Source of the DNA: Chloroflexota bacterium
Lineage (GTDB): Bacteria; Chloroflexota; Anaerolineae; Anaerolineales; UBA4823
NCBI GenBank assembly: GCA_029782365.1
Contig: JAKOUW010000017.1
Coordinates: forward strand, 1-64,000
Length of the DNA stretch: 64,000 nucleotides
Direction: 5' to 3'
In this document: positions 1-9,942 of the stretch, in pieces
How positions within the stretch are numbered: position 1 is the stretch's first letter
Layout: each line of letters opens with the position of its first letter
Made by a program: the position numbers and the translations under genes
The notes under the pieces: generated by a model
Told to the model about the DNA's origin: nothing
What the model saw: the letters and a program-made list of their open reading frames with translations, nothing else
Database searches by the model: none

Positions 1-3000
1 TTGTAACTCAGGTATATCCCACTCTTCGAGCTGTTGCTCAAGGTGCTGTGATCGATCGTGATGGTCGCATTCGATACCGCCCCATTGTACGTGTAATACT
101 GCGTGATCATTCCCAAAAAGTACGGATGCCCTCCCCCATAAGCGAGCGTGGTGTAATCCAGGTTCACCGTCCCGTTCGTGATGTAGATCGAGTACCAATC
201 CCCTTTCGCCGCACTCGTCGCTCCTCCATCCCCATTCGTGTCCCCACCCACACTGTCATCCTTCAGCGATGTGATCACCACCGGATTCGTATACGTTCCC
301 GTAGCGATCAACTTGCCGCTTACAGCCAATGAGGCGGCGTTCATTTTAATGATCGTATTCGCCGGCACCGTCAGCGTGACGCCCACCCCCACCGTCCAAC
401 TGTCCAGCCAGTACACCGAGTTGGGGATCAGGGTTGTATTCCTGGTCAGCGTGCCGCTCTGCACGCGCACGGCGTTGCCCACCATGCCCGGGTAGAGCAG
501 GGTATTGGCAGCGCCAAAATAGGGGTAGCTGGCAAAATCAAAGTAAATGGCGTAACCGAAGTTATCCACGAAAAGATTGCCGTCGATCGGCCCGTGAGCG
601 GCAGTGGCGCCGGTGACATAGGCGCCGTAGCGGTTCCATTTGAACTGGTTGTTCTTGACCGTCAGGCCGGAAGCCGTTTCGTACAGGCCGTACTGGGTAC
701 TGCTGAGGAACTGGGTGGAGGTGATCACGCCGGTGGATTGGTCATACCAGGCGGCGCGGGTATTCTTTAGAAACACCAGGGAAGTGACGCTCAGCGCGCT
801 CTGGAAGACCTTGATAGCCGGGTCGCCGCCGAAACGCACAATGGCGTTTTTCAGCCGGCTGGCGTTGGCGGTGGCGTTGACCGTCAAGCCGGCCCAGTCG
901 CTGGCGGCTGGCGCGGTGAAGCTTCCGTCGTTATTCACATCGCCGCCGTAGGCGTCATCTTTCGAAGAGGTGAAGACGATGGGGTTGGCGGCGCTCCCAT
1001 CGGCGTACAGCGGGCCGTTGAAGGTGATGCCCGCCGCCGGGTTGAATTTGAGCACCGCGCCAGGCGGCAGAGACAGGTTGGCGCCGTTGGGCACTGTGAG
1101 CGTGCTGATCACCAGGTACGGCAGGTTGGCCTGCCAGGTGGAGGCGCCGGCAAAGGAGCCGCTGACCGCGGCGGCATTGTAGGCATTATCTGAAACGGCG
1201 TTGCCGCTGAAGACCGGTTTGCTCTCGGCAGTGAAATAGACCGCATAGCGGGCATTGCCGGCAAAGGTATTATTGGCGAGGTTGGGCAGGGAGGCGCCGG
1301 TGATGTACACACCGTCCTGGCTGCTGCGGGCAACCAGGCTGTTCTCCACCAAGGGGTTCGCCGCCGTGGCAATGTTCAGGCCGTTGCCCTGGGTGCTGGC
1401 AATCGTCACATGGTTGAGGTGCGGGGCGGCGCTGGTGATCTGCACGCCGACATTCGAACCGCCCGCATAGCGCACATCCACATAGTTCAGCAAATCCTGG
1501 GCATCGTCTGAGGAATCATTAAAGGTGAGCGCGCCCCAATCACCGGGGACAGGCCAGTACATGCCATCGTCGTTATCGGTATCACCGCCGGCGCTGTCAT
1601 CCCGCAAGGAGGTGAATGTGATGCGGTTGAGCGCTGTGCCGTTGGCAATCACTGCGCCGTTGACCACAATGCCCGTGCCTGCGCCGCTCAATTTGACCAC
1701 CACGCCAGGCTGGAGGGTCAGAGCCGCGCCGGCGTTGACGGTCAGGCTGGCGTCGAGCACATAGGGCAGGTCGGCATTCCAGGTGACATTGAAAGCCAAT
1801 GTGCCGGCAACGCGCACCGCGTTCTTGTCGTTGTACACCGCCGTGTTGCCTGAGAGGTTGGGATAGCAAGTTGCATCCATGTACACGGCGTAGCCGCCGT
1901 TGCCCCACAGTTGGCTGCCAGAGATCGAGGGATAAGAGGTGGTCTCGAGCAGGATGCCGCCGGCGGCGTTGTCCAGGATGTAATTATTGCTGACCAGCGG
2001 ATTGGAGGTGTTGCTGGCGCGCAGGCCGTAGCTGGCGTTCTGCACCAGCAGGTTACTGCTGATGTTCGGCCCGGCGGCGTCGGTCTGCACGGCCCCGTTG
2101 GGCTGCGAGCCGCCGCCGCCGTAGCGCACCACGGCCTGCTGCAACTTGTTCAAGGCGTCGATGCTGGCGCTGGCGAAGGTGATGCGCCCCCAGTCGCCGG
2201 GGCGCGGGTAGCTGGCTGTGCCGTCGGCGTTGGAATCGCCGCCGGCAGAATCGTCCTTAATAGATGTGAAGATGATGCGGCTGTCGGCCGCGCCGACCGC
2301 GTTCAAGATGCCGTTGACGGTCAGGTTGGCGCCGGCGTAGAACTTGACCACCACGCCGGGTTGGATATCCAGGCGGATGCCCGGGTTGACGGTCACATCG
2401 GCAGTCACCAGGTAGGGGCTGTTGGCCAGGGTCCAGGTGGTGTTGGCGGCGATGATCCCCGAGACTTTGGTGGGGTTGGCCAGCGCGCCGGGCGCCGGCA
2501 GGGGCAGAGGCAGGTCAGTGGTGGGCGAAGCGCCGTAGGGTGTGAAGTTGACAAAACTGCTGGCGCTGTCGCCCATTCCGCCGGGATTAGCCGGGTTGGT
2601 GGGACCGCTGGCGCTGCCCCACCAGTTATCCGTGGCTGACATGCTAAAGGTGGTGTTGGCATTGTACAGGCCGTAGGTCGGGTTGCCGTAGATATTGCTG
2701 TACTGCACGGTCATGTAACAGCCGCTCCCGCTGTACAGACCGTACGGGTTTTCGCTGAAGCTGGAGTAGGTGACATACGGGCTGGCGTTCTGGCAGAACA
2801 GACCGCGGTATTGACTGCCCTGCAGCCACAAATGATCGGCGGAGCCTGGGCTGCCGCCGTCAAAGGCCAGCATGCCGCTGGCGGCGCTGGAGCCGCCGTA
2901 GCGCAGGGCGGCGTAGGCCAGGCTGGAGCCGCCAGCTGTGGCCGAGAAGCGCAGGGCGTCCCAATCGCCGGGGGCGGCGAAGGTCTGCGTGCCATCGCTG

Positions 3001-5402
3001 TTGGTATCGCCGCCGATGGCGTCGTCTTTCAGCGAGGTGAACCAGGCCAGGTGACCGTCAGCGCCCTGCACGAGCAGGTTACCGTTGATTTGCATGGCGG
3101 CGCCGGCGGCAAACTTGACCACGGTTTCGGGTTGGATGGTCAGGGTGGTGTTGATGCCCAGGGTGAGCGTGCCATCAACCACATAGGGCAGGTTGGCGCC
3201 CCAGGCCACGTTGGTGGTCAGCGCGCCGGTCACGCCGATGCCGTTCACTTTGTTGCCCACGGCCGTATTGCCGCTGTAGCTGGCGCGGCTGCTGGCCGCC
3301 TGGTAGACAGCGTAACCGCCGTTGCGCGCCAGCAGGTTGTTGTTGACCCCCGGCGAGGAGGAAGCGCTCAACCACAGGCCGTGGTTGAGGTTATCGACGA
3401 TGATGTTCCCCGTGATGGGAGGCTGGGAGGCGTTCAGGAGCTGGACGCCGTAGCCCAGGCTGCGTTCGATGGTGCTGTTGGTGAGCGGCGCGGAGGCCGA
3501 ATCATAGGCCAGGGCGGCGCTGGTGGTGCCGGCGCCGTAGTTGTACGCCGCGCCCCCGTAGCGCATCAGCACGTGGTCCAGGGCTGAGCCGGAATCGCTG
3601 CTGGTATCGGCGAAGTAAATGACACCCCAGTCACCGGGGTTCGGCTTGGTGGCGGCGCCATCCTGCTGGGTATCACTGCCATAACTGTCGTCTTTTAATG
3701 ACGTGAAGACAATCGTATCACTGATCGTGCCTGAAGCGGATAATGTGCCCTGCACGGCCAGGCTGGTGTTGGGGAAGAACTTGACCACCGCCCCAGGCTG
3801 GAGGGCCAGGCTGTTGGCCGGCGCCAGGGTCAGGTTCTGCGTGACAAGATAAGGCAGGTCCGCGCTCCACACGCCGTCAGCCAGCATGCCGTACACGCCA
3901 ATGCCGTTGTAGCCGTTGCCATAAGCCAGGTTGGCGCTGAAAGCTGCCGGGCTGCTGCCATCCATGTACACGGCGAAACTGCGGCTGTGCAAAATGGCGT
4001 TGCCGGTGATGGAAGGAAGACTGCTGGCGGTCAGGTTGAGGCCGTAGCGCAGGTTGTGGTTGAAGGTGTTGGCGCTGATCGTCCCAGCGGAGCCGTTTGC
4101 CCAGGACAGGCCATCGTACAGGCTCCACTGCAGGGTGGAATGGCTGAGGCTGACGGAAGCGCCGCTGGCGCCGAGCAAAGCGCCGCTGCTGCCGCCGAAC
4201 TGGATCAGCACGTTGTCCAGCAGGCTGCCCGAGCCGGTGGAGGCAATGGCGATGGAATCCCACAGGCCGGGCAAAGGCCAGGAGGCATGCCCGTTGTGGT
4301 TGGTATCGCCGCCGTAAGCGTCATCGTGGATCGAGGTGAAAACCACCGGGCTGCCCGGCGCGCCCTGGGCGCGCAAAATGCCGTTGACGGTCAGCTTGCC
4401 AGGGGTGACGCCGCTGTTCTGGAATTTGACGATCACGCCTGGCTGGATGGTCAGGGTGACGCCGGCGTTCAAGACGGCGTTGCCAGAGATCAGATACACC
4501 GAACCAGGTGACCAGACAGTATCGCTCGAAATGACAGGCGGCACATTGATCACCGGCAGACCGGGCGCGCCGGTCGGCGTGGGCTCATCGGTCGGTTCTG
4601 TCGTCGGCGAAACCAACGGTGTGGGAGTCGGCGAAGCGGTGGGTGAGGCCGTCGGCGTGGGGGTATTGGTCGGCGTGTTGGTCGGCGTGGGCGTGATGGT
4701 GGGTGTATCGGTGGGAGTGGGCGTGAAGGTCGCCGTTGGGGTGGCAGTATCGGTCGGCGTGGCGGTGTGGGTTGGTGTAGGAGTATCGGTCGCCGTTGCA
4801 GTGTGGGTGGGTGTGTTGGTTGGGGTGTTGGTAGCGGTGCTGGTGGCTGTTTCGGTCGGCGCGGCGGTGTTGGTTGGCGTAGGAGTAATCGTTGCCGTCG
4901 CTGTGTGAGTGGGCGTGTTGGTTGGGGAATTGGTAGCTGTGCTGGTGGCTGTATCGGTCGGCGCGGCGGTGTTGGTTGGCGTAGGAGAATTGGTCGCCGT
5001 CGCTGTGTGAGTGGGCGTGTTGGTTTGCGTTGCCGTGGCAGGGTTGGTGGCGGTCGGGGTGCTGGTGGCTGCGGGGACCTGGGTGGCGGTCGCGGTTGGA
5101 GTGTCGGTGGCGGTACTGGTCGGCGTGGCGGTCGCAGTTGGGTTTTCGGTGGCGGTACTGGTTGGCGTGGCCGTCGAGTTGGCCGCCAGGGTAGCGGTCA
5201 AGGTCGGGGTGGGCGTGGAGGTTTCAACCGGAGGAGCGGCGCTGCCGCGCTGAATGAGCGGCAGGAAGATCAGGAAATCTTGGGTTTCTCGGGCAGCGGC
5301 AGGCGAGGAAATAGCAAACGGCGAAAGGATCCATGAGATGATCAATAACAAGTTGAGCAGGCGGTTGAAGAGCCGGTGAAAGGTGGAAATTGCCTGGTGC
5401 AT
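1..5402 (-). CDS. Giant secreted parallel beta-helix protein, partial (C-terminus beyond left edge)
   Basis: The minus frame is open from ATG 5402 to the left edge, 1,800 codons without a stop. The start has a strong GGAGG site 4 bases upstream. Residues about 1-37 form a signal peptide or anchor ([12 protein letters not shown], then SPAAA). FLPLIQRG follows, then a Thr-Pro linker of about 220 residues (4560-5230). The rest is seven modules of about 215-250 residues. Each has a strand-rich opening (LPYLV...[11 protein letters not shown]), then (S/T)xKDDxxGGDTNxDG followed by PGDWxxIxF, then Asn-rich beta-helix rungs such as [13 protein letters not shown]. The DDxxGGDxNxDG motifs lie near 4320, 3680, 3015, 2243, 1585, 945 and 245. 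The fold resembles NosD/pectate-lyase-type right-handed helices. No catalytic site is recognised, so an adhesin, polysaccharide-binding or surface role is inferred. The Asp-rich loops could bind calcium. Confidence 0.85.
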   Translation of the reverse strand, partial: MHQAISTFHRLFNRLLNLLLIISWILSPFAISSPAAARETQDFLIFLPLIQRGSAAPPVETSTPTPTLTATLAANSTATPTSTATENPTATATPTSTATDTPTATATQVPAATSTPTATNPATATQTNTPTHTATATNSPTPTNTAAPTDTATSTATNSPTNTPTHTATATITPTPTNTAAPTETATSTATNTPTNTPTHTATATDTPTPTHTATPTDTATPTATFTPTPTDTPTITPTPTNTPTNTPTPTASPTASPTPTPLVSPTTEPTDEPTPTGAPGLPVINVPPVISSDTVWSPGSVYLISGNAVLNAGVTLTIQPGVIVKFQNSGVTPGKLTVNGILRAQGAPGSPVVFTSIHDDAYGGDTNHNGHASWPLPGLWDSIAIASTGSGSLLDNVLIQFGGSSGALLGASGASVSLSHSTLQWSLYDGLSWANGSAGTISANTFNHNLRYGLNLTASSLPSITGNAILHSRSFAVYMDGSSPAAFSANLAYGNGYNGIGVYGMLADGVWSADLPYLVTQNLTLAPANSLALQPGAVVKFFPNTSLAVQGTLSASGTISDTIVFTSLKDDSYGSDTQQDGAATKPNPGDWGVIYFADTSSDSGSALDHVLMRYGGAAYNYGAGTTSAALAYDSASAPLTNSTIERSLGYGVQLLNASQPPITGNIIVDNLNHGLWLSASSSPGVNNNLLARNGGYAVYQAASSRASYSGNTAVGNKVNGIGVTGALTTNVAWGANLPYVVDGTLTLGINTTLTIQPETVVKFAAGAAMQINGNLLVQGADGHLAWFTSLKDDAIGGDTNSDGTQTFAAPGDWDALRFSATAGGSSLAYAALRYGGSSAASGMLAFDGGSPGSADHLWLQGSQYRGLFCQNASPYVTYSSFSENPYGLYSGSGCYMTVQYSNIYGNPTYGLYNANTTFSMSATDNWWGSASGPTNPANPGGMGDSASSFVNFTPYGASPTTDLPLPLPAPGALANPTKVSGIIAANTTWTLANSPYLVTADVTVNPGIRLDIQPGVVVKFYAGANLTVNGILNAVGAADSRIIFTSIKDDSAGGDSNADGTASYPRPGDWGRITFASASIDALNKLQQAVVRYGGGGSQPNGAVQTDAAGPNISSNLLVQNASYGLRASNTSNPLVSNNYILDNAAGGILLETTSYPSISGSQLWGNGGYAVYMDATCYPNLSGNTAVYNDKNAVRVAGTLAFNVTWNADLPYVLDASLTVNAGAALTLQPGVVVKLSGAGTGIVVNGAVIANGTALNRITFTSLRDDSAGGDTDNDDGMYWPVPGDWGALTFNDSSDDAQDLLNYVDVRYAGGSNVGVQITSAAPHLNHVTIASTQGNGLNIATAANPLVENSLVARSSQDGVYITGASLPNLANNTFAGNARYAVYFTAESKPVFSGNAVSDNAYNAAAVSGSFAGASTWQANLPYLVISTLTVPNGANLSLPPGAVLKFNPAAGITFNGPLYADGSAANPIVFTSSKDDAYGGDVNNDGSFTAPAASDWAGLTVNATANASRLKNAIVRFGGDPAIKVFQSALSVTSLVFLKNTRAAWYDQSTGVITSTQFLSSTQYGLYETASGLTVKNNQFKWNRYGAYVTGATAAHGPIDGNLFVDNFGYAIYFDFASYPYFGAANTLLYPGMVGNAVRVQSGTLTRNTTLIPNSVYWLDSWTVGVGVTLTVPANTIIKMNAASLAVSGKLIATGTYTNPVVITSLKDDSVGGDTNGDGGATSAAKGDWYSIYITNGTVNLDYTTLAYGGGHPYFLGMITQYYTYNGAVSNATITIDHSTLSNSSKSGIYLSY
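4801..5034. repeat. 102-bp tandem repeat inside the Thr-Pro linker
   Basis: The motif GTGTG(G/A)GTGGG(T/C)GTG recurs at 4801, 4903 and 5005, an exact 102-bp (34-codon) period. The two full units are nearly identical, apart from scattered substitutions, and a third is partial. On the coding (minus) strand the unit encodes Thr/Pro/Ala/Ser-rich linker. Because 102 is a multiple of three, copy-number change would lengthen or shorten the spacer without breaking the gene. Confidence 0.75.
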
Positions 5403-5478
5403 AAAGCCTCCAACGATGCATGGAAACGTGAATCAATGTCCTTAAAATGCCCCCAGGTCGAGCAAATCAACCGATAAG

Positions 5479-5508
5479 AAAAATCCCAGGGAAAAGATTA
5501 ACCTGGGA
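5479..5508 (-). terminator. Rho-independent terminator after the Mut7-C gene
   Basis: A 7-bp stem (TCCCAGG/CCTGGGA, 5484-5490 with 5502-5508) and an 11-base loop are followed on the minus strand by TTTTT. It lies about 100 bases beyond the Mut7-C stop codon and separates that transcript from the beta-helix gene. Confidence 0.7.
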
Positions 5509-5539
5509 TAAATTATTCCTTAGAATCCTGAGCTGCACC

Positions 5540-5555
5540 AGTGACAAATGTCACA
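5540..5555. promoter_or_regulatory. CRP/FNR-like palindrome
   Basis: AGTGACAAATGTCACA matches the Crp-type pattern TGTGA-N6-TCACA with one mismatch. It sits about 140 bases upstream of the beta-helix start and just past the Mut7-C stop. A terminator lies between it and the beta-helix gene, so control of that gene is uncertain. It could also simply be a hairpin at the end of the Mut7-C transcript. Confidence 0.35.
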
Positions 5556-5608
5556 TAATAGATTAAAAGAGCGTTTTCATCCCCAGGCCGCCGCATGTTC
5601 CAGAAAGA

Positions 5609-6319
5609 CTACAGCCCCTCGATCACCTGCACCATTTTCTCGTAGTGACTGCCCTTCCAATAGATCCGCCCGCAGCCAATGCAGCGTCTGAACTCATCGA
5701 AGTACTGCCGTGTAAGCGGCTCCAATAGATGGTCGATCTCGGCTTTCGCCACTGGGGTGAGCAAGTCGTTGCAGTGGATGCAGCGCAGAAAGGGCCGGGC
5801 GGCGGGTTTGAGCGTGTAACGCTGCAGGATCTCGGCCAACTGTTGGCGCGAATCGAGCGAGCGCAGCAGGCGGCCGCGCTGCACCTGCTTGCGCATCAGC
5901 AGACGGCGGTCGCGCGTCAGCAGGATGCGCGCCTGCGCCTCGGCCACGGCAGCCAGCTCCTCATCCTGGTAATCGTTGCGGTACAGGCAGTCGAAGCCCA
6001 GCATGCGCAGGCTGGCAGCCAGCCGGCCCAGGTGGTTATCTAATATGAAACGCGGGTCAGGCTCCGCAGAAACCGGTGGTTGGCAGGGCAAAACATCCAC
6101 CTGCTGACCGCCGCGCACAATGGCTTCCAGGCCGGCAGGCTGTCCGTCGATGAACAGCGCGCCCACTTCGGTGTGCGGCACCGAGGCGGCTTCCACCAGG
6201 TGTTTGGCAGACTGTCTGCCCTTGAACGGGTAAAGAAAATACCCGGCCCTCTGCACGGGCGAAAGCAAAGGTAACAGGTCGCCGTAGAAACGGAATGTTG
6301 CAGTGTAAGAAGGTTCCAT
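5609..6319 (-). CDS. Mut7-C RNase-domain protein with N-terminal ubiquitin-like domain
   Basis: The protein has 236 residues when started at ATG 6319 (MEPSYTATFRFYGDL). A longer reading would run through the terminator and zinc-ribbon gene upstream and is rejected. Residues 1-80 resemble the Mut7-C ubiquitin-like domain found before Mut7-C domains. The rest is a Mut7-C domain: a PIN-like part (RFILDNHLGRLAASLRMLGFD, then ILLTRDRRLL) followed by two CxxC pairs (CIHC and CIGC) forming a zinc ribbon. The family is predicted to act as a ribonuclease; substrate unknown. The conserved Asp residues of the PIN-like part are present (LDNHLGRLA, LTRDRR). The ribosome site is weak. A terminator stands after the gene. 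Confidence 0.85.
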   Translation of the reverse strand: MEPSYTATFRFYGDLLPLLSPVQRAGYFLYPFKGRQSAKHLVEAASVPHTEVGALFIDGQPAGLEAIVRGGQQVDVLPCQPPVSAEPDPRFILDNHLGRLAASLRMLGFDCLYRNDYQDEELAAVAEAQARILLTRDRRLLMRKQVQRGRLLRSLDSRQQLAEILQRYTLKPAARPFLRCIHCNDLLTPVAKAEIDHLLEPLTRQYFDEFRRCIGCGRIYWKGSHYEKMVQVIEGL

Positions 6320-6323
6320 CCGG

Positions 6324-6353
6324 AAATAAAAAAAACCGGCCTGGCGGCCGGTT
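6324..6353 (-). terminator. Rho-independent terminator after the zinc-ribbon gene
   Basis: An 8-bp perfect stem (AACCGGCC/GGCCGGTT, 6334-6341 with 6346-6353) and a 4-base loop are followed on the minus strand by a run of eight T. It lies 12 bases beyond the FmdB-type stop codon and just before the Mut7-C start, so Mut7-C needs read-through or its own promoter. Confidence 0.85.
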
Positions 6354-6365
6354 GGTTCGGATCGA

Positions 6366-6689
6366 TTATTCTGTTTTGGCCGGCGCGCTGGCGGCGCTGG
6401 CCGTGGATGAGGAGCTCTCGCTCTTGGTTTCGGGCTTGGTTTCTGTCTTGTTCTCGCCCTTGGACTCACCGGATGAATCCTTGGTTGACCACTTGGATTG
6501 GCCCGACGGGCTGCGGTGATCGGTGGCGTAAAAGCCGGAGCCTTTAAACACAATACCGACCGGCGTGTAAACCTTGCGCAGGGCCTTCTTCGAGCACTCT
6601 GGGCAGCGCGTCAGCGGGGCATCGTTAAAACTCTGATGCTGCTCGAACTGGATACCACAATTTTCACAGCGATAGGTATAAATAGGCAT
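6366..6689 (-). CDS. FmdB-type zinc-ribbon protein
   Basis: This 107-residue protein opens with the typical MPIYTYRCENCGIQFE and has two CxxC knuckles (CENC, then CPEC), the FmdB/CxxC_CxxC_SSSS zinc ribbon. The family is tagged as putative regulatory but its role is not established. The segment VYTPVGIVFKGSGFYATD is the usual family ending. After it comes a Lys/Glu/Ser/Thr-rich tail of about 45 residues with no fold. A GAGGTGAAGT ribosome site precedes the ATG, a good promoter lies upstream, and a terminator follows. Confidence 0.9.
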   Translation of the reverse strand: MPIYTYRCENCGIQFEQHQSFNDAPLTRCPECSKKALRKVYTPVGIVFKGSGFYATDHRSPSGQSKWSTKDSSGESKGENKTETKPETKSESSSSTASAASAPAKTE

Positions 6690-6714
6690 ACTTCACCTCA
6701 TACTTCCGGTGATT

Positions 6715-6743
6715 ATTATATAATCGGAGGTGCAAAAAGGCAA
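6715..6743 (-). promoter_or_regulatory. Sigma70-type promoter of the zinc-ribbon gene
   Basis: On the minus strand a -35 box TTGCCT (6738-6743) and a -10 box TATAAT (6715-6720) are separated by 17 bases. The inferred transcription start lies about 15-20 bases upstream of the ribosome site. Confidence 0.75.
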
Positions 6744-6838
6744 GAGGCCTGCCGCCATTCTAACGAAACTCTTACAAGATTGTCGGCCAGCGCCCAAGCC
6801 GGCATGGGACAGTTCAATTTTTAACGAGGAAACGATGT

Positions 6839-7318
6839 ATGAGCGCTTCATTGGATGAGGAATTGCTCGGCCGCGCCATCGAGATCGCCTGGCGCGCCCG
6901 CCGGAACGGCAACCACCCTTTCGGCGCCCTGCTGACCGGCCCTGATGGGGCGGTGTTGTTGGAGGCTGAGAACAGTGTGAACACGCAGCGCGACTGCACC
7001 GGTCACGCCGAGACCAACCTGATGCGCCTGGCTTCCCAGCGCTTTGACCCAGGGTTCCTATCGCAGTGCACGCTGTACACCAGCACCGAACCGTGCGCCA
7101 TGTGCGCAGGCGCGATCTACTGGGGCGGCGTCGGGCGGGTGGTGTACGCTCTCAGCGAGAGCGACTTGTACGACCTCATCGGGCGCGATGAGCGCAACCC
7201 GGCGATCGACCTGCAGTGCCGGGAGGTGTTTGCTCGCTGCCAGAAAGCGGTTGTGGTGGACGGGCCTTTTGACCTTGCGGCGGCGCGGGCGGTGCACCTG
7301 GGTTTCTGGAAAGGCTGA
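6839..7318 (+). CDS. Nucleoside deaminase (cytidine/deoxycytidylate deaminase fold)
   Basis: This 159-residue zinc deaminase has the catalytic HAE motif (GHAETNLM, about residue 60) and the zinc-binding PCAMCAGA motif (about residue 86). This is the TadA/guanine-deaminase branch of the fold. The tRNA-specific features of TadA are not obvious, and HPFGALL with DCTGHAE favours a free base or nucleoside substrate such as guanine. A GAGGA ribosome site lies 9 bases before the ATG. The gene converges with the next, with only 3 bases between the stops. Confidence 0.85.
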   Translation: MSASLDEELLGRAIEIAWRARRNGNHPFGALLTGPDGAVLLEAENSVNTQRDCTGHAETNLMRLASQRFDPGFLSQCTLYTSTEPCAMCAGAIYWGGVGRVVYALSESDLYDLIGRDERNPAIDLQCREVFARCQKAVVVDGPFDLAAARAVHLGFWKG

Positions 7319-7321
7319 CCG

Positions 7322-8782
7322 TCAGCGCAGTTTATCCAGCTCGATTTGCGCCTGCTGGCACAGGCTGGCTGTCTCGCAGTACTTAAGCGCCCGGGATAGA
7401 TCGTCGGCGGCTTTCCCTGGTTGGCCCAGGAATGTGTAAGCCATGCCGCGGTTGAAATATGCCTGGGCGGAGGACGGCGCCAACTGGATCGCCTGGTCAA
7501 AATCTTCCACAGCCTGGGCGTACTGCTTGAGCTGGGCATGGGCAGAGCCGCTCCCCAGGTAGGCGCGCACATCCTGCGGGGCCAGCGCCGCTCCCTGGTC
7601 AAAATCGGCCAGGGCGGCGGCGTAATCCTGCAGACGCAGGTGCGCCAGGCCGCGCTGCAGGTAGGCCTCGCTGAAATCCGGCTCAGCCTGGATGGCAGAG
7701 CTGAAATCCTGCACGGATGAAGCGTAATCGCCGGACTGCAAGCTGGCCAGCGCTTTGTCATAATACAGGCGAGCGCGGTCCGGGCCGGCAGTCTGCGCCG
7801 CCTGTGGGTTCTGCGCTTCTGCCAGGCGCTGGCGAGCCTGCTCACACAGCGCCGAGGCGCTGCACAGAGCCAGCACCTGGGTGAAATCGGCAGCCGCCAG
7901 GGTGTGACTGCCCTGTTTCTCCAGCGCCAGGCCGCGCCCGTAATATGCGCCGGGATAAGTGGGGTTGAGTTCGATCGCCCGGCTAAAATCGCTGGCGGCT
8001 TGCTCCAGGCTGCCGGCGTCATACTGGGCCAGGCCGCGGTTGACATACGCCTCGGCGTCCTGCGGACGCGCCTGGATCACCAGATCGAAATCATGGATAG
8101 CCTTGAGCGGGTCGCCCTGTTGAACATAGACCTTGCCGCGTTCGAACAGCAGGTCGGCGTCGCCCGGGCTGAGCTGGATGGCCTGGGCGTAATCCTGCAA
8201 GGCCTGGGTGAAGCTGCCCTGCTGAAGATAGACGGCGCCACGCTGGCGGTAAGCCAGAACCGAGGCGGGCTGCAAGGAGATCGCTTTCGTCAGGTCGAGC
8301 AGGGCGCGCTGGTACAGCCCCCCCTGGGCGTACAAGCCGGCGCGCGTCTGGTAAGCCGCCGCCAGGCCAGGCTGAAGTGCGATGGCCTGCCCGGCGTCGT
8401 CCAGGCCGCGCTCCAAACTGCCCATGCGGCGGTAGCCTTCGGCGCGCCCCAGGTAGGCCAGCGCATTGGAAGGATCGAGCTGGATAGCCTGGTCGAAATC
8501 GTGCATGGCGCGGTCAAGCGTGCCGCGCGCAGAGAGCGCCAGGCCGCGCTGGTAATAATTATCCGCATTCTCCGGCTGCAGGCGGATGGCGGCGCTGAAC
8601 TCGGCCGCCGCCGCCGGGTAACTGCCCTGCTGGTAGAGCGACTGGCCGCGGGCGGCATGAAAACGGGGATTATTGTCATACCACAGGGCAAACAGCGCCA
8701 GCCCCAGCGCAGACGCCAGGGCGGTCATCACAAAAACCAGGCGCAGGGCGCGGCGCGTCAGTACAGCATTCATTGTTTTCAT
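7322..8782 (-). CDS. Membrane-anchored TPR protein
   Basis: The protein has 486 residues. An N-terminal membrane segment (about 13-33) is followed by some eleven tetratricopeptide repeats in two blocks, separated by a linker near residues 325-340. Repeats show the usual pattern (AxAYxxRGLA...Y..AL.DF..AI.L.P). It probably acts as an extracytoplasmic protein-protein scaffold; no partner is indicated. The start ATG 8782 has a GAAGGG site upstream. A TATAAT lies at 8825-8830 on the minus strand, but its -35 box is poor. Confidence 0.85.
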   Translation of the reverse strand: MKTMNAVLTRRALRLVFVMTALASALGLALFALWYDNNPRFHAARGQSLYQQGSYPAAAAEFSAAIRLQPENADNYYQRGLALSARGTLDRAMHDFDQAIQLDPSNALAYLGRAEGYRRMGSLERGLDDAGQAIALQPGLAAAYQTRAGLYAQGGLYQRALLDLTKAISLQPASVLAYRQRGAVYLQQGSFTQALQDYAQAIQLSPGDADLLFERGKVYVQQGDPLKAIHDFDLVIQARPQDAEAYVNRGLAQYDAGSLEQAASDFSRAIELNPTYPGAYYGRGLALEKQGSHTLAAADFTQVLALCSASALCEQARQRLAEAQNPQAAQTAGPDRARLYYDKALASLQSGDYASSVQDFSSAIQAEPDFSEAYLQRGLAHLRLQDYAAALADFDQGAALAPQDVRAYLGSGSAHAQLKQYAQAVEDFDQAIQLAPSSAQAYFNRGMAYTFLGQPGKAADDLSRALKYCETASLCQQAQIELDKLR

Positions 8783-8824
8783 CGAGCATCCCTTCAGGCA
8801 CCGATAAAAAGGAAGCCTGAGCCG

Positions 8825-8830
8825 ATTATA
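8825..8830 (-). promoter_or_regulatory. Putative -10 box of the TPR gene
   Basis: TATAAT on the minus strand lies about 42 bases before the ATG at 8782. No convincing -35 box is seen. Confidence 0.4.
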
Positions 8831-8848
8831 GCAGAAATGCCAGGCGTC

Positions 8849-9844
8849 TTATGCGAGCTGTTTTCCAAGGAAGCGCGCGTATGCAGCAGCGGCGGCCTGG
8901 ACGGCAGGCAGCATCTGGCTGGAGGGCGAAACAAAAAAGTCGAAGCCCATCTCCAGGCGCGACTTCTTCACTGCACGCTTCCACACACCCACCACCTGGC
9001 TGTCCACCACAATCACGGGGTAAAATATGCCGTTGGACGAGAAGGTCCGCGCCTGGTGCTCAGCGGATAGGACGGCGCGGCGGTCGGTGTAGCTGATGAG
9101 AAACTCATCGAAGGCAGGGAGTAGAAAGGCGCGCTCGGCCAGGCTGGCGGTTAATTCATCCAGCGGCGAGGCTTGGCCGGTCTGCGGCAGATAATAAGTT
9201 TGCCCACCAATGACTTGCGGATAAAACTCGCCCTGCAGAGTCTGGATCGCCCGGCGCGCCTCACCCACCGGCAGGCCCGACCACCAGGCGAAGTCAGCCA
9301 GGCTGGCCGGCCAGCGGCTGTTGAAATAGCCGCGCGCCAGCCGCGCCAGCGCTTCCTCACGCGCCAGGGCTGGAGCGGGAGGCGCGCGCCGCGCCAGCAG
9401 GGCATAGGTCGGTTTGCCGTTCTGCAGTGGGCCGGAGCAAATCACTTTTTCCAACTCTGCCCAGCCGAAGATATGAGACACCTGCACGCCTGCGTGCGGC
9501 AGGCCAGCCTGCCCCAAGGCGGCCGCCAGCTCTGCGCGCCTCAACGCCAGGGGCTCTTGCAAGGCGCGCTCGATCACGCGGCAGCAGGCGGCCAGCAGAT
9601 CGGGCGTCAGGCCCAGCTCGGCATGACGAGACTTAAGACGGCTCTTGGTCAGCGGCGCGGTCAGGTCCAACAACCAGCCGACATCCTCGGCTGTCACCAA
9701 CTGCCAGGTGAAGCGCAGAGCGTGTGTGCGCAGCAGGAAGCCGCTGTCCAGGGCGGCGTCAATCTTCTCGATCCGGCTGTCCGGCAGGCGCACACCCAGC
9801 GCCCATTTACACATCGCAAAATCCTGGGCCTGCAGAGCCACCAT
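8849..9844 (-). CDS. AlkZ/YcaQ-like winged-helix DNA-binding protein (start unclear)
   Basis: From the first ATG (9844) the protein has 331 residues of the winged-helix family represented by AlkZ/YcaQ, DNA glycosylases acting on interstrand crosslinks and alkylated bases. Family landmarks are VALQAQD at the N-terminus, WQLVTAEDVGWLLDL, GYFNSRWPASLADFAWWSGL, LPAFDEFLISYTDR and FSSNGIFYPVIVVD. The AlkZ catalytic QxQ pattern appears as LQAQD. In-frame homologous sequence continues about 30 codons upstream of the ATG (LRLHNQQAAASRL...SPQEAARW) to a TAG near 9980. This extension contains no ATG, GTG or TTG. The true start is therefore unusual (ATA 9946, ATC or CTG) or the 5' end is damaged. Confidence 0.8.
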   Translation of the reverse strand: MVALQAQDFAMCKWALGVRLPDSRIEKIDAALDSGFLLRTHALRFTWQLVTAEDVGWLLDLTAPLTKSRLKSRHAELGLTPDLLAACCRVIERALQEPLALRRAELAAALGQAGLPHAGVQVSHIFGWAELEKVICSGPLQNGKPTYALLARRAPPAPALAREEALARLARGYFNSRWPASLADFAWWSGLPVGEARRAIQTLQGEFYPQVIGGQTYYLPQTGQASPLDELTASLAERAFLLPAFDEFLISYTDRRAVLSAEHQARTFSSNGIFYPVIVVDSQVVGVWKRAVKKSRLEMGFDFFVSPSSQMLPAVQAAAAAYARFLGKQLA

Positions 9845-9942
9845 CCACCTTGCCGCCTCCTGCGGCGAGCGTAGGCGGCTGGCGGCGGCCTGCTGATTGT
9901 GCAGGCGCAGCGCGGCGATCTGGCGGGGTTGGGAAGGCGTGC

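Noticed and set aside
1911-3587. Plus-strand open frames of about 240-260 codons
   Set aside because: They lie wholly within the beta-helix gene, whose modules are clear in the minus frame, and have no recognisable domain.
4336-5336. Plus-strand open frames rich in Val-Gly or Gly-Arg
   Set aside because: They are the antisense of the Thr-Pro linker of the minus-strand beta-helix gene. Codon ACN-CCN repeats read backwards give such frames; no ribosome site or family is seen.
7904-9070. Plus-strand 388-codon open frame
   Set aside because: Antisense to the TPR gene and the AlkZ-like gene; repetitive only because the TPR gene is.
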